From a virus: 50,209 nt of DNA. Location: IMG/VR virus record IMGVR_UViG_3300036766_000969, positions 1-50,209 of that record; one strand, 5' to 3'. The translations under genes and the position numbers were made by a program. Each line of letters opens with the position of its first letter. Positions within the stretch are counted from its first letter, which is position 1. Positions 1 to 10,483 of this stretch are shown here, in pieces. The notes beneath the pieces are model-generated. The model was not told the origin of the DNA, did not search any database, and saw only the letters and a program-made list of their open reading frames with translations.

Positions 1-3000
1 AAGTCCCCGACTGCGAGAACGTTCTTACGTCCTGTGTCAAGCACAGGATCCCCGATCTGGCTCGCTGGGGCAGAGACCCCAAAGAACGCGTGCGCCGTGG
101 GGTAGAATCTACTGATGTTCGAAGCCAAGTACACAGCCTGGAATGTCCCGATAGAGATGAGCCCGAACGGCGGGAACGTGAATGTGTAGGGGGCGTCAGA
201 GATCTTGATGATGTCATCGATCTGGTTGGTAATCGACGGCACTGTAGTTCGAACCGGATTGGTAATGCTGCCGTCGAACTTGAATCGACCACTCTCGGCT
301 CCCACAACACGACCATCCATGTCTTGCAGGGCGTCTTCGAGGTAGTTGACCGTGTCGTTGTACCACTTGAGGGATGCCCGAGCGACGATGTCTTGGTTCG
401 CGAGGTGCCCCTCATCGAAGTAGAGACTCGGCCGCCCCTTGGTAAACAGAGCCCCGCCCGCAGTGTTTGAAGTAATGGGGCCTCCCGAAGGGACACTGCT
501 CTTGACCGCCGCTTGAATTTCCTGAGCCATCTCAGCTCGGAAATTCGTCATCGTCTCAACGCGGAAGTAGAATGTGTCCGGCGAGTCAATTGTGTAATCA
601 GCAAGAAGCTGCTGGTTGAGCAGACCGTTGTCGCTCGTCGGAACCGCAAGAGCTGTGTACGAAGTCTGTAGACGCAACCCGGCAGGTTGAATTACATGCC
701 CCGTGTAAAAGATCGAGATCTCTTCGCTGGGGACCAGCGGGGGCCTGTAGGTAACCACCCCAGAATCGTCAATGGAGTAATCCGTCTTCGGCGTGAGCAC
801 CTTGCCGACTTGGCCCTCGACTCGGCGGAAGACCAAGTTGGGCTCCGTGAGGATCGGAACCTTTGAGGTCAATACCGTCGTGGCCCCATCTTCGATGATC
901 GGATGGAGCGAGTAACTCAAGAAGTGCAGTCCAGGCGTGTACTGCTGCCGTGTATTGCTCGTGAGCGTGAGAACGGTGTTGCCGTTTGTGTCGAGCGCCG
1001 CCGCCGTGAGGATGTAGAAGTGCTGGAACGACGAGGCGCCGTCCGTGAATCGAATGATGGTTCCTTGCCGGTAGGACGCCGTCCGATCTCCGGTCAACGT
1101 GACCTTGTTCATACCACGAGGAATTGTCGTGTAGGGAGTCGGCTCGGATGGGAAGTAGGACGGGAAGAAGAAAAACGAAGTGGTGCGTGTGGGGCCGCTC
1201 GATTCGTAGAGCTTGGGGTCGTTGTACGCATCCTGAAACGCATCCCCCGCAGTGAGATTCACGGTGGTCTGGTTTGCAACAGGATCGTACGTCACCGAAC
1301 CAATGAGATGTACTTCGATCTGCTCGACTCGAAGAAGGAACCCGGGAAGGAAATTCGAGGTCTGGTTTCCTGCAACGACGAAGTTCGTGCCGTCTTGGAG
1401 AAGCTGCACCTGAGCAATGGCCATCGGCGGCAATTGCACGGTAAGAGACTGCTCGCCTCCCATTGCCTGGGTGACGTAGTAGTCCACGTAGACGTTCTCG
1501 ACGGAGGTGATGACCGCCCCGTGGGGGAGCGCATCCGTAAGAATGTCGTCAGGTAGAAACGTGACCGTCGAGTTCGTCGTGTTGACGACGCACTGAATGT
1601 TGAGATCTTGCGGACGACCCCCACGAAAAACAGCAGGCACAGGAGCGCTTGCGATGACGCGACCGGTTGGATTGAAGTGGAGAGTTGTGACCGGAGTGGG
1701 GTGGGGTTGGCAGAGTTCCTTGCGAACAAGGAAGACGGCGGGCTCAACCACCGGTACGGGAAGATTCGTGTTTGGATCCACCGTCGCGTAGGTGATGAGA
1801 GCTTCTTCGTAGGCAAGGAACCGATCCGTGAAGTTGATGAAGCCGAGGACGGGAGAGATCGTGTAATCCCGTCGGATCTTGAGCGTCCGAGCCCAGAAGA
1901 CCAGACCGCCTGTCGTGATGTCGGCAGAGCTGAAGTTGAGGTTTCCGGTCTTGGCACTGACCTCAACAACCCCTTGCAAGAGAGTGCCAGGCGCTGTGAA
2001 AGCACTGTCCGTCGCGACAACGTTGACCGTTGTCGAAAAAGGCGACGTGGGTTGAGTCCCAAACCGAATGCGAAGAGAGTTGACCCACTGGCGTGGGACA
2101 TGAAGGCGACGGATGACGGTGTACGTCTCCGTCGTAAAATCGACGAATAGATCTTGGACGGTGAGCGTGTGTTGGTCAACCGTTCGGATGGTTCGGGTAC
2201 TTCCAAGATCTGGCCCTGAGTTCAGTCGAATGGTGTCCCCAGGTTGCACTCCCGCCACAAAGAAGTCCGTAGCTAGATCGGAGAGAGTTGTGGTGTTTGG
2301 GAAAGTTGCTGTGCCGGAAACCACCGAAATCGCGTTCGCAATCGTCCCCAAAGATAGAATGCGTTCAATCCGCGTGCTGGGATCGAGCAATTCGACCTGC
2401 GCGAAGTAGCGATCCGCCATAGTTTCTTTGTTGTGGTGAATCTCGTAGACAATCTGCCCAGGAGACGTGGCAGGAAGATCCGTCGTCAGATGAGCCGTGG
2501 AGGGCACCGTCGACACGGTATAGACTTGACCCAATACAATGAGGGAATCACCAGGGCTGACTCCCACGAAGCTCCCTAGAGCACCCGTAAGGTTGGTCCC
2601 CGTGAAGGTTCCAGAACCCGATGTGACGAGCTTACCTGTTGTCGAGGTGAACGTGACGGTGGCATTTCCGTCGAAGAGAATGTCGGTCCCAATTGCCAGC
2701 GGCGTGAAGTTGTTGGTACCCGATCCCGTTTCGAGTGAGAACAAAAGAGCATTCGACTGCACGAGGGGATCAGGAAGAACCAACGCTCCTGTCGGCTGCA
2801 AAAACGGGATCAAGACGTTGTTCTTGCGAAAAGCAAACTTCAGTCTCTTGTTGTCGTAGTCGACGACATAGCCGTAGGTCGGTCCAGGCCCAACTGGCAG
2901 GGGCACGGATCCATCGAGGATAGGAAGTAGACCCGGTGTGAAAGTGCCAATACCTTGCCCAATGCTTACGGCAAGAGAACCGTCATCTCTGGGGATTTGG

Positions 3001-4259
3001 GGCAGGAATACTTCGGGGGCACCGATGATGGGGTTGATGAACGTTGCCCCTGTGATCGGGTAGACAGATGTGACGTCTTTCGTTCCACTCCCGGTGGGCG
3101 GCACGGGGGTACCCGTTAGGTTGACCGGTGTTCGGAAGAGCCGGAGGGAAAACCCACGTTCGATGGGCAAGTCCCCAAAGACCAACGTGACCGGTGTTGC
3201 GCCGTAAACGAATTGGTCTGCAAACGAGAACTGGATGGAAGTGGTTACGCCTGTAACTAGAAGTTGCACAACACCCGCCGATCCGAAAGGATCGAACGCG
3301 GTAACATACGAGGCGTAAGGGATCTGTGTCCCTCCGGAGAGCATGAAAATGAGGTCTCCGCCAACCACTTGGGTCGGGAAACTCGTTGGCGCAGTTACGG
3401 TTCCCACGCTCTGACGCGGGAGCTGCTGACGCCCCTGCATCAGTACCCCGTCATAGTAAACCGACTTGCCCAGAGCTACGTCCGCAGAGTGGAACTTGAG
3501 ACGACCTGTCGTTACAGCCCATTCGACCGTACCTGCCAATGGGTCGGCCGAAAACGCCCCCTCATTGGCTTTCTCTACGGGCGTGAGCCATGGAGCGAAG
3601 CCCAATCGCACCAAAGGGTATTGGCCTGTCGCCGGAAGCGGGTTGAGAAGTAGGACGCCAGACGAGATGCCGATCTTACCCGAGGACTCGTTGAAGCCGA
3701 AGAATGCCTGTCGTTGAAAACGGATATCCTGTCCGTTGTAGGTCACGAGATCTGCGGCGTTCCAATTCAACTCTCCCGTGGACTTGAGAATCTCGACTGT
3801 CCCCACCCCAGGAGCCCCGAACGATGTCACCAGAACGGTGGTCAGCGTTGTCCCTGAACCCGTTCCGACCGAGAGCCGCCAAGGAGCTGCGGCCACAGGC
3901 GCACTCACCTGCTGAGGTACCGGTACCTTGAGGCGTGTCACGTTGATGGTCGATGAGACTTGCCCAACTACCAAGAGCACACTGCCCGGCAAGGTGCGGA
4001 ATCGTTGGGCACCCCCATCGAAATCAAACCGAGCTACAACTTCGTTCTTCGTCCACCCAAAAGTAGCGTTCACCAAAAGCCCGTCGTCCATGACCATGGT
4101 CATGTAGTCCACGCGCGGGTTGGGCTCACTACCATCCGGGAAGTAGACCGCGTACGTCCCTGCATCCACGATGACATCGTTGGGAGTCATCGTGAACGAG
4201 CTGTTGCCCGTTCCCACACGGGGGGGCTCGAAGACATAGCCTTTGATCGAGAAGCTCAT
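1..4259 (-). CDS. Giant beta-rich virion protein, C-terminus beyond window
   Basis: The frame is open for 1419 codons from ATG 4259 to the left edge, so the protein is partial at its C-terminus. Upstream, an in-frame TGA (4274-4272) fixes the longest possible start, and a GAG-type ribosome site lies about 10 bases before the ATG. Composition is Thr/Val/Pro/Gly-rich with no membrane segments, typical of fibrous or baseplate-peripheral phage proteins. Two related segments contain GVSPGD (around residue 563) and GVQPGD (around residue 668), each followed by a 'hydrophobic-V-tV' strand pattern, which suggests repeated small beta domains. It follows the hub, spike and tip-candidate genes, so a role in the baseplate periphery or tail fibre attachment is likely. 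This is inferred from position and composition; I recognise no specific family. Confidence 0.85.
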   Translation of the reverse strand, partial: MSFSIKGYVFEPPRVGTGNSSFTMTPNDVIVDAGTYAVYFPDGSEPNPRVDYMTMVMDDGLLVNATFGWTKNEVVARFDFDGGAQRFRTLPGSVLLVVGQVSSTINVTRLKVPVPQQVSAPVAAAPWRLSVGTGSGTTLTTVLVTSFGAPGVGTVEILKSTGELNWNAADLVTYNGQDIRFQRQAFFGFNESSGKIGISSGVLLLNPLPATGQYPLVRLGFAPWLTPVEKANEGAFSADPLAGTVEWAVTTGRLKFHSADVALGKSVYYDGVLMQGRQQLPRQSVGTVTAPTSFPTQVVGGDLIFMLSGGTQIPYASYVTAFDPFGSAGVVQLLVTGVTTSIQFSFADQFVYGATPVTLVFGDLPIERGFSLRLFRTPVNLTGTPVPPTGSGTKDVTSVYPITGATFINPIIGAPEVFLPQIPRDDGSLAVSIGQGIGTFTPGLLPILDGSVPLPVGPGPTYGYVVDYDNKRLKFAFRKNNVLIPFLQPTGALVLPDPLVQSNALLFSLETGSGTNNFTPLAIGTDILFDGNATVTFTSTTGKLVTSGSGTFTGTNLTGALGSFVGVSPGDSLIVLGQVYTVSTVPSTAHLTTDLPATSPGQIVYEIHHNKETMADRYFAQVELLDPSTRIERILSLGTIANAISVVSGTATFPNTTTLSDLATDFFVAGVQPGDTIRLNSGPDLGSTRTIRTVDQHTLTVQDLFVDFTTETYTVIRRLHVPRQWVNSLRIRFGTQPTSPFSTTVNVVATDSAFTAPGTLLQGVVEVSAKTGNLNFSSADITTGGLVFWARTLKIRRDYTISPVLGFINFTDRFLAYEEALITYATVDPNTNLPVPVVEPAVFLVRKELCQPHPTPVTTLHFNPTGRVIASAPVPAVFRGGRPQDLNIQCVVNTTNSTVTFLPDDILTDALPHGAVITSVENVYVDYYVTQAMGGEQSLTVQLPPMAIAQVQLLQDGTNFVVAGNQTSNFLPGFLLRVEQIEVHLIGSVTYDPVANQTTVNLTAGDAFQDAYNDPKLYESSGPTRTTSFFFFPSYFPSEPTPYTTIPRGMNKVTLTGDRTASYRQGTIIRFTDGASSFQHFYILTAAALDTNGNTVLTLTSNTRQQYTPGLHFLSYSLHPIIEDGATTVLTSKVPILTEPNLVFRRVEGQVGKVLTPKTDYSIDDSGVVTYRPPLVPSEEISIFYTGHVIQPAGLRLQTSYTALAVPTSDNGLLNQQLLADYTIDSPDTFYFRVETMTNFRAEMAQEIQAAVKSSVPSGGPITSNTAGGALFTKGRPSLYFDEGHLANQDIVARASLKWYNDTVNYLEDALQDMDGRVVGAESGRFKFDGSITNPVRTTVPSITNQIDDIIKISDAPYTFTFPPFGLISIGTFQAVYLASNISRFYPTAHAFFGVSAPASQIGDPVLDTGRKNVLAVGD

Positions 4260-4271
4260 GTGGATTTCATC

Positions 4272-4838
4272 TCAGAGGATTTTCCCTGTTCCAGCCCCGC
4301 TGCTCGGAGAAGGTGAGGGAGGCCCTACGATCGGGATGGGGAGAATGAACGATGCGAACGCGATGTCGAGTCCCATCCCAACAGCCGTGGCCGTGGCAGC
4401 CGCCATCGGCCCAAGCAATCCAGCACTACTGAACCCAGCGATCATCGAAGGAATGGCCGAAGGTCCAGGGAAGGTCGCGGTGGCGGCTCCTACACCGACC
4501 GTAGGGTGTACCGTCGTGACAAGTCCAAGCGGAAACGCAGCCGAAAGCCCCATCGCAACGGCCGTCGCCAAGGGCAACGCCATCATCCCGTGGTGGGCGA
4601 TCGGAAAGCTCGCCATCATACCCGCCACAAGAAGCGGGGGTGGGATCGCGCAGGGAAGCACCCCTGTTCCTGCGCCAGCAGTCCCTACATCGACGGTCAC
4701 CACCGTGAGCGTTCCGACCCAGATCATGACCCCAGCCGCGATCCCGCCTGCAAGCTGAGGCACGGACGTCCCGAGCATGCCTGCGGCAGGTAGGGTGCCC
4801 ATAAGCGCACCGATGATTCCAGGAGGCGTGAGGGGCAT
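4272..4838 (-). CDS. Hydrophobic Gly/Ala/Pro-rich protein, possible spike tip (PAAR-like position)
   Basis: 188 residues beginning MPLTPPGIIG. The ATG lies one base after the stop of the spike gene (4840), giving coupled translation; a longer in-frame ORF extends inside the spike gene but looks like shadow sequence. The protein is strongly hydrophobic, rich in Gly, Ala, Pro and Met, with a central LPCAIPPPLL segment, an AHHG motif (two adjacent His) and a Pro/Ser/Gly tail. It lacks the long uninterrupted helices of ordinary membrane proteins. In contractile injection systems, the gene after the VgrG/gp5-type spike often encodes the PAAR cap that sharpens the spike and binds a metal through His/Cys. 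The position fits that role, but I cannot identify the PAAR fold with confidence. A small membrane protein remains possible. Confidence 0.75.
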   Translation of the reverse strand: MPLTPPGIIGALMGTLPAAGMLGTSVPQLAGGIAAGVMIWVGTLTVVTVDVGTAGAGTGVLPCAIPPPLLVAGMMASFPIAHHGMMALPLATAVAMGLSAAFPLGLVTTVHPTVGVGAATATFPGPSAIPSMIAGFSSAGLLGPMAAATATAVGMGLDIAFASFILPIPIVGPPSPSPSSGAGTGKIL

Positions 4839-4839
4839 T

Positions 4840-7026
4840 TTAGATGGACTTCGCCATCGCCGCTCCCATGAGGGGCAGACCTGTGATGTAGTCGAGCGAG
4901 GGGGTCCCAGGAGGCATGACCGGAAGTCCCCTCGCGATTCCCAAAACCGCAGGAGGGCCCCCCACGAGCACTTGAGGGGCCACAAGAGAGCATGCGACAG
5001 CGGCCGTGATCGTCACCGCCAACCCGGCTGTCATGGAAAGCGCAAGAGCCGCCTGGACCGACACGGCACCTCCAGCCGAAGCGGAGAGAGCGGCCCCAGC
5101 CGTGAGGGTCAACGCGGCTCCCGCAGTGACTGCCACAGCGCCTGCTCCGGCCGCAACCGACACAGCTCCGGCAGCGGCGGAAATCGTGTAGACCCCCGCG
5201 AGGACGTTTTGTACGGAGCCCCCTGCGAGGATCGTCGAGACTTTGCCTCCAAGAAAGATGTTTTCGAGCACAGCAAGCGCGTAGTTGTACTGGCTCTTGC
5301 CGCTGATCATCGAATCATAGCCGCCTGCATTCACCGACATACCAGAGTGGGCGTTTACGTTCATGCGGTCGACGTTCTGCGCCAACATACCGTTCACAAT
5401 CGTATGTTTTGAACCAGCAACGCTGGACACATAATCGCCTCGAACGAACAGCTCGCAGTTACCTCCGACGTTGTCTGACTTCACAACGTCGTGCTCACCG
5501 TTACTGCCATCGTACGTCGTCACGATGGTTCCGTGGACGGTGATATTTATAGACTCCCCGACAGCATTGCGCCCGATATCAGCTTCAATACTTCCTTCTG
5601 TCGTGAGTTTGATGCTGGTTCGACTCGACGTCTCAGTCCCACAAAACATCTTGAGAGCGCCTTCGAGGTTGACCTCAGCCGAGATATTCTTCTCTTTCGG
5701 GTAGCGCTCTACTGACGAACCAGGAGCATGAAGAAAGAGCTTCCCTTGCTTTGAGACAGCACAGGCAAAAGGGTTGTCTTCGTCGTTCCCTGTGGGGCAA
5801 TAGACACGGAAGAGATAGGCCCCCGCCTCTGTGATCGACGAAATGTCTTCTTCGGTAGGGGAACGCTGGATCTCTTCGAGCTTGAACTTCCCTGGAGTGA
5901 CTTGCCCCCAATCGTCGAAGATGTGGGGCTTGAGCACACGGCCGTACTGCCGGATCCCGGTTGTAGAAGTCGTGTCGTTGCCGATGATCGTACCGAAAGC
6001 CTGCTCGATGTAGGCCTTCGGATGGTTCATATCGAAACCATCGATTTCAGCTAACACATCCTGGGTAGCATCGGTCTGGTGCGCCATCTCCAACCGGTGC
6101 TCTGTGAAAACCTCGGCTCCTCCTGCGACCTCACCATCCTCAAAGTTGACCGCTTGCACCGTGGCCGCGTAGTAGGCCTTCTTGCCGTTTGTATACGTTA
6201 CCGGAGGGAAGTTTGTCGTGTCGTTGAAAACGTCTAAAACGACCCCCGAGGTGTTCGCAAACTTCGTAGGAGAGCCCGCCGCTCCCGGTCCGGCCGCTTG
6301 GAGGTTGTCGCGTCCGTAGTAGTTGTCGGCCTCCGTGAGAAGTGTCTTCGAACGAGTGCCATCAGCATTGAGCTTGAAAATGTCGTTGGGGAGATAGAGG
6401 GACCCACGTCGAACGGGACCAGCAAGGGTCTTGACCCCCGAGACACTTGAGAAGCTGTGGACTGCCTGCGTGACAAGAGTCCGATCGGAATCCCGCAGCT
6501 CGATGAGGTCGCCCGCACGATTCGTTATACGGACGTCTTTCGCCAGCGTGAACTCCGAGCCATCGGCCGACATGCCCCCCACATCCCCAGGCCGGAGCTT
6601 GAGCCGCTTGTAACGGATCGTGCTGCCAATGGTCTGCTTGTATAGAGCAGCGTCTGCTGGATCGATAGTCGAGGGATCGGCAGGAGCAAAGGGATCGAAA
6701 CGGAGTGCTGTCTTGTTGCCAACGGGAAGGTACCCGAGGATCATCGCTTCGGTGAGCTGCTTATGCTTCGGCCGATAGCCGATGATGACAAGGGATCCGA
6801 CTTCTGGGACGCCACCCCAGAAAGAACGAGGTCCGGCCAAAGACTGCGTGAGATCGATCTCATACCTATCGCCACCGCCCGTGAGAACCTTCACGTCGGC
6901 CTTCATGTTCAGTTCATCGATCCGCGTAATGATGCCGACACGGAGTCCTAGGGACCCCATGGTGTCCATCATCCCCTGACCAGGATAGGAACCCGGCGGG
7001 TTCTTTGGAGAGTTCTTGAGAGTCAT
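4840..7026 (-). CDS. Baseplate central spike protein (gp5/VgrG-like OB fold plus beta-helix tail)
   Basis: 728 residues. Residues about 28-101 (start GLRVGIITRI, then VPEVGSLVIIGYRP, AMILGYLP) have the alternating-strand pattern of the OB fold in T4 gp5 and VgrG spikes. The middle holds beta-rich segments with repeated short glycine turns. The last 150 residues are Ala/Gly/Val/Thr repeats of the type TAGAALTLTAGAALSASAGG, as expected for a trimeric beta-helix needle. No lysozyme domain is seen; the murein hydrolase appears instead in the gene at 10484-12433. The gene lies directly after the hub gene (8-base gap), matching the hub-spike order of myovirus baseplates. Role: membrane-piercing needle at the tail tip. 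Assignment rests on fold-like patterns and context. Confidence 0.85.
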   Translation of the reverse strand: MTLKNSPKNPPGSYPGQGMMDTMGSLGLRVGIITRIDELNMKADVKVLTGGGDRYEIDLTQSLAGPRSFWGGVPEVGSLVIIGYRPKHKQLTEAMILGYLPVGNKTALRFDPFAPADPSTIDPADAALYKQTIGSTIRYKRLKLRPGDVGGMSADGSEFTLAKDVRITNRAGDLIELRDSDRTLVTQAVHSFSSVSGVKTLAGPVRRGSLYLPNDIFKLNADGTRSKTLLTEADNYYGRDNLQAAGPGAAGSPTKFANTSGVVLDVFNDTTNFPPVTYTNGKKAYYAATVQAVNFEDGEVAGGAEVFTEHRLEMAHQTDATQDVLAEIDGFDMNHPKAYIEQAFGTIIGNDTTSTTGIRQYGRVLKPHIFDDWGQVTPGKFKLEEIQRSPTEEDISSITEAGAYLFRVYCPTGNDEDNPFACAVSKQGKLFLHAPGSSVERYPKEKNISAEVNLEGALKMFCGTETSSRTSIKLTTEGSIEADIGRNAVGESINITVHGTIVTTYDGSNGEHDVVKSDNVGGNCELFVRGDYVSSVAGSKHTIVNGMLAQNVDRMNVNAHSGMSVNAGGYDSMISGKSQYNYALAVLENIFLGGKVSTILAGGSVQNVLAGVYTISAAAGAVSVAAGAGAVAVTAGAALTLTAGAALSASAGGAVSVQAALALSMTAGLAVTITAAVACSLVAPQVLVGGPPAVLGIARGLPVMPPGTPSLDYITGLPLMGAAMAKSI

Positions 7027-7034
7027 CGATCAAC

Positions 7035-10000
7035 CTATACCTGGGCAGGAGGGATCTGCGCGAGCTTAGCTTGCTTGTCAGCCAGATCCTTCTGTTTGCT
7101 AGCAAGCTGTTGCTGCAAGGTGGAAATCTGCTGATCGATGGACGGAGCCCCGATGATCGTCGTGTTGTTATGCTTCGTGGCTTCAAGCTGCGCCAACTGT
7201 GTCTGGTCCTTCGAAATGTCTGCTTGGTCTTGAGCAATCTGACCCAGGAGAAGGGTCCGTTGCGCGTTACCCTTCAGGTTGCTTCCGAAAGCCGACCATG
7301 TGTTCACGAGGCCTTCCTTCGCCGATGACCCTTGCTGTGCTGTAGCGAGGGGATCTCCCAGAGGAGTGCGGTTCAGCGATGAGAAAGGCGGCGTAAGGTC
7401 ACTCGGAGGATGATCTCCCGACTGCCCATTGATGATGTTGTCGAACTCTTGGTTGTCCGTGCTGGCGAAAGAATCGCCTCGAAGTTGGGATTCGTACGTC
7501 TGGTGCGTGTCGTCGAGCGCCGAATAGAGGGAGTAGAGGAACTGATCGACTGTGTTGCGCACAGCTTCTGACGACTGCACCACAAGATTGGGTTGCACTG
7601 GTGTCGCGCCGATACCCCCTCCAGGCAGAACACCACTTACCGCCGAACCCGTGGCGAAGCTACCCCCTACAGAGCCGGGGCCCCCGAAGTTGTTGGCATT
7701 GAAAAGGCCCCCAACTTCAGGGACAGCTCCGTCAAGCGTCTTGACCTGATAGCCTACGTTGATAAATGCCAGGTCACTCCGGCCCAAGAGACACATACAG
7801 TCGTCCTTAGCGTCCTGCGCCCCATTCGTGTCAACGACAGACATCTCCGCAAGCGTGAGGGCACGAGAGAGAGTAGAAGCTTCAACGCTTGCCGTAAGCC
7901 CTTGCTGCTCGGGAGAGCCAAGCGGAGCAGAGTCCACGAAGTTCGTGCCTTGCTGAATCGAGTTCCCTGTACCAACAGGAACGAACTCCGGTTTCGTCAC
8001 ATCGGGGTTTGCCACTCCCACAGGATTTGTGATCCCGGCCGTTTCCAAGTCTTCTGGTTGGAGCTGAGAAAGCGCCGCTACCGGATTGGGATACGCCGAG
8101 ACAATCGAAGTGAGTCCAGAGGACTGAGCTTGAAGCGAAGCAAACAAGTCCCCCGAGAGAGCCACTTGAAGATCGATGTTTGCTTTCGAGTTCTTCCCAC
8201 CGTTGTTATAGACGAGCTGACCATCCCGTAGTGCAAGCCCACGACCATACCGGAAATGCCCAATGACTTCGAACCCACGTTCATCAGAGACAGGACGAAT
8301 CATCGAGGTCTGATTGAGGAAAGGCTTGACCTGAATAGGTTTTCCTTGCGCATCCGTTCCAGTAATCGTTGCCGGAACTGTCGACAGATTCGCCGAAGGA
8401 ATCATGACGACTTCCCCGATAACCTTTGTGGCTTCGTAGGCGTAAACGTAGACACCCGCAGAATTCAGTCCGTATTGGTAACGGTTCGACAGATGCTTCG
8501 ATCGTAGACGATCCGACTCGTTTGCTTCGAAGTCTGCTTGTTCTCTCTTTGCCTGAGCATCAAAAAAGGCACTGATGACCTGATTCTTCGGCTTCAAGGC
8601 CTCGGGTTTCGTCGTCTCCCCAGCATTCTTCCGGAACTCATGTATCGTGACAGCTTGAAAAGGACGCGTGTACGCCATGACAACGTTAGGATAACCCACA
8701 ACGCGACCCGTCTTTGGATGACGAAGAATGAGGGGTTCGTAGGGGTTGTTTTTCTGCACTTCTTGAGCGGCATCCACCACCGGAGGAAGCTGCGCAGCTT
8801 CCCCGAGAGTGAGCTTGAAAACCCCGTATTTCGAGAGCTGTCGTGAGCTGTATTTGAACGGGAGGTTGGTCGCAGGAAGAGGAGCTTGCTTCTGTTCCTT
8901 CCCCTTCTGTGCTGGGGCCGCTTTATTGTTTTCGGGCGGTGCCTTGTAGGTACCCAATTCAAGCTTGCCAATACCCCGGGGAGCGATGAACTTCGTTCGC
9001 TTCGCCGTGAGCGTGAGGGTCGTCTGGGCTCGTCCACCGAAGGCGATGTTGTGGCTGATACCGCTGATGTACCAAATCTGATCCAACGGGGCTACGTATA
9101 TGGGGAACCCAAGTCGAAGCTCCGGTCGCATTGGAATGGTGACGGTGCCTCGATGACGCTTCGAGTTGAGACGGTCAAGGATATCGAGCCCGTGATAGAA
9201 CATGAGGTTGGGATCCCCCATGAACTCCGAGTTGTACGTGTGGCTACGCCAGCCGTATTTGCGGAGGAGGTGGTAGTCAGTGACGCTCGTGAACGGAGTG
9301 ATGTCGGAGGGCATCCCGTAGTCCACGGGACCACCCCAGGCTCCCTGCAAGGTGAGCTGAGTAACGACTTCGGCTTCCGACTCAGAGAAGTCCCAGTCGA
9401 TGACGTCGATATCCTGAATCCAGGAGACGGGCTTGTTGGAGAGAATGTCGAGGTTGTAGAAAGGCGGTTTGAAAACGATGTCGCCTGTCACATCCATGAA
9501 GAATTCGAATCCGATAGCCTCTTTCGCAGCATTCGCCAGTTCCAGCTTGGTCTGATACTCGCTCTGCCAAAAGTTGATCTGACCGGCTTGGTTGAACTGC
9601 GTGCGGAAGGCGACGACTTCAGGAGCGGTCGGGTCAAAGAACATCTGCGACCCGTTGGCGCCCCCGTTTGCCGTACCTACAGCCGAAGAAGCGTAGGGTC
9701 TCTTTCCAATCCCCCCACCTGACCGATACGACTCGTAAAGGGAGTCTCCACGAACGGCAACCCCGTTCACTCCATAGAGCAACAGGTTCGACCGGATACG
9801 GCTAAAACGCTCCTCCCAATAGAGCATCATATCGGAGAGGGCCGCATCGAAAACTGGTCTCTGGCCTCCCTTGTCCTTGCTGAGAGAGACAAGAGAGCCC
9901 GTCCCGATAACCACATCGCCGAACGACGACTGGGCTAGCTGCCAAATCACATCGTAGGGGTTCTTTCCGAAGAAAACGTTGCCAAAGATGGACCTCCCCG

Positions 10001-10481
10001 CCTGCCCACTGGGAGCTGTGAAGGCAGGGTTGATGTTCATCTTGCACAGCTCCCACCACTTGAGAATGTCTGCGCAGTGGATGGTGACCGTGTGCTCTCC
10101 AGCAGAGTAACCGTCCGCAACTTCGGTGACGATGCCCCAAAAGATGGGGTAGTACTGCGGAATACCTTCAACAAGGTAGTAGCCCTTGGCAAAGATCTCG
10201 ACTTCCATCATTGTGGTAATGACGGGGGTACCCTCGAAATAGAAGTCGTCGATCGTATGCCGAGGAACCGAAAGGCTGATACTGGCGCTACCAGGGGCCC
10301 CGTCCACTGTAAGATCAACGCTGATCGAGGTGACGTACTTGTTCCAGTCGAACTTTCTACGGCAACTCGGGCATCCAATGATGTCCGTCTCCCCATTGAT
10401 CACCACCATGGCGTCGGGCGCCGTGACAATGGTCGGGCGAACGTTCGGTTGAAAAGTACCTTGGAAAGGACCACGCGGCAT
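7035..10481 (-). CDS. Baseplate hub protein (gp27/late control D-like), extended
   Basis: 1148 residues. The N-terminal half has the pattern of tail hub proteins: strands such as VTSISVDLTVDGAPGSASISL, then YFEGTPVITTMMEVEIFAKG, FWGIVTEVADGYSAGEHTV and an ILKWWELCKM segment, as in gp27 and the P2 gpD family that clamp the tube to the spike. C37 and C40 (GCPSCRRKFDW) form a CxxC knuckle uncommon in such hubs. Residues about 500-1060 are an extended Pro/Gln/Asn-rich region, and about 1075-1148 is a heptad-like coiled coil (QLAQLEATKH, DQQISTLQQQLASKQKDLAD). The protein is two to three times the length of a minimal hub, so the C-terminal half probably carries phage-specific adaptor functions. 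GGGGT precedes the ATG by 4 bases. Confidence 0.8.
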   Translation of the reverse strand: MPRGPFQGTFQPNVRPTIVTAPDAMVVINGETDIIGCPSCRRKFDWNKYVTSISVDLTVDGAPGSASISLSVPRHTIDDFYFEGTPVITTMMEVEIFAKGYYLVEGIPQYYPIFWGIVTEVADGYSAGEHTVTIHCADILKWWELCKMNINPAFTAPSGQAGRSIFGNVFFGKNPYDVIWQLAQSSFGDVVIGTGSLVSLSKDKGGQRPVFDAALSDMMLYWEERFSRIRSNLLLYGVNGVAVRGDSLYESYRSGGGIGKRPYASSAVGTANGGANGSQMFFDPTAPEVVAFRTQFNQAGQINFWQSEYQTKLELANAAKEAIGFEFFMDVTGDIVFKPPFYNLDILSNKPVSWIQDIDVIDWDFSESEAEVVTQLTLQGAWGGPVDYGMPSDITPFTSVTDYHLLRKYGWRSHTYNSEFMGDPNLMFYHGLDILDRLNSKRHRGTVTIPMRPELRLGFPIYVAPLDQIWYISGISHNIAFGGRAQTTLTLTAKRTKFIAPRGIGKLELGTYKAPPENNKAAPAQKGKEQKQAPLPATNLPFKYSSRQLSKYGVFKLTLGEAAQLPPVVDAAQEVQKNNPYEPLILRHPKTGRVVGYPNVVMAYTRPFQAVTIHEFRKNAGETTKPEALKPKNQVISAFFDAQAKREQADFEANESDRLRSKHLSNRYQYGLNSAGVYVYAYEATKVIGEVVMIPSANLSTVPATITGTDAQGKPIQVKPFLNQTSMIRPVSDERGFEVIGHFRYGRGLALRDGQLVYNNGGKNSKANIDLQVALSGDLFASLQAQSSGLTSIVSAYPNPVAALSQLQPEDLETAGITNPVGVANPDVTKPEFVPVGTGNSIQQGTNFVDSAPLGSPEQQGLTASVEASTLSRALTLAEMSVVDTNGAQDAKDDCMCLLGRSDLAFINVGYQVKTLDGAVPEVGGLFNANNFGGPGSVGGSFATGSAVSGVLPGGGIGATPVQPNLVVQSSEAVRNTVDQFLYSLYSALDDTHQTYESQLRGDSFASTDNQEFDNIINGQSGDHPPSDLTPPFSSLNRTPLGDPLATAQQGSSAKEGLVNTWSAFGSNLKGNAQRTLLLGQIAQDQADISKDQTQLAQLEATKHNNTTIIGAPSIDQQISTLQQQLASKQKDLADKQAKLAQIPPAQV

Positions 10482-10483
10482 GG

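Noticed and set aside
1292-2206. A 304-codon minus-strand frame inside the giant structural gene
   Set aside because: Very Arg/Ser-rich with no domain; it lies out of frame within the continuous 1419-codon frame and is a GC-rich shadow.
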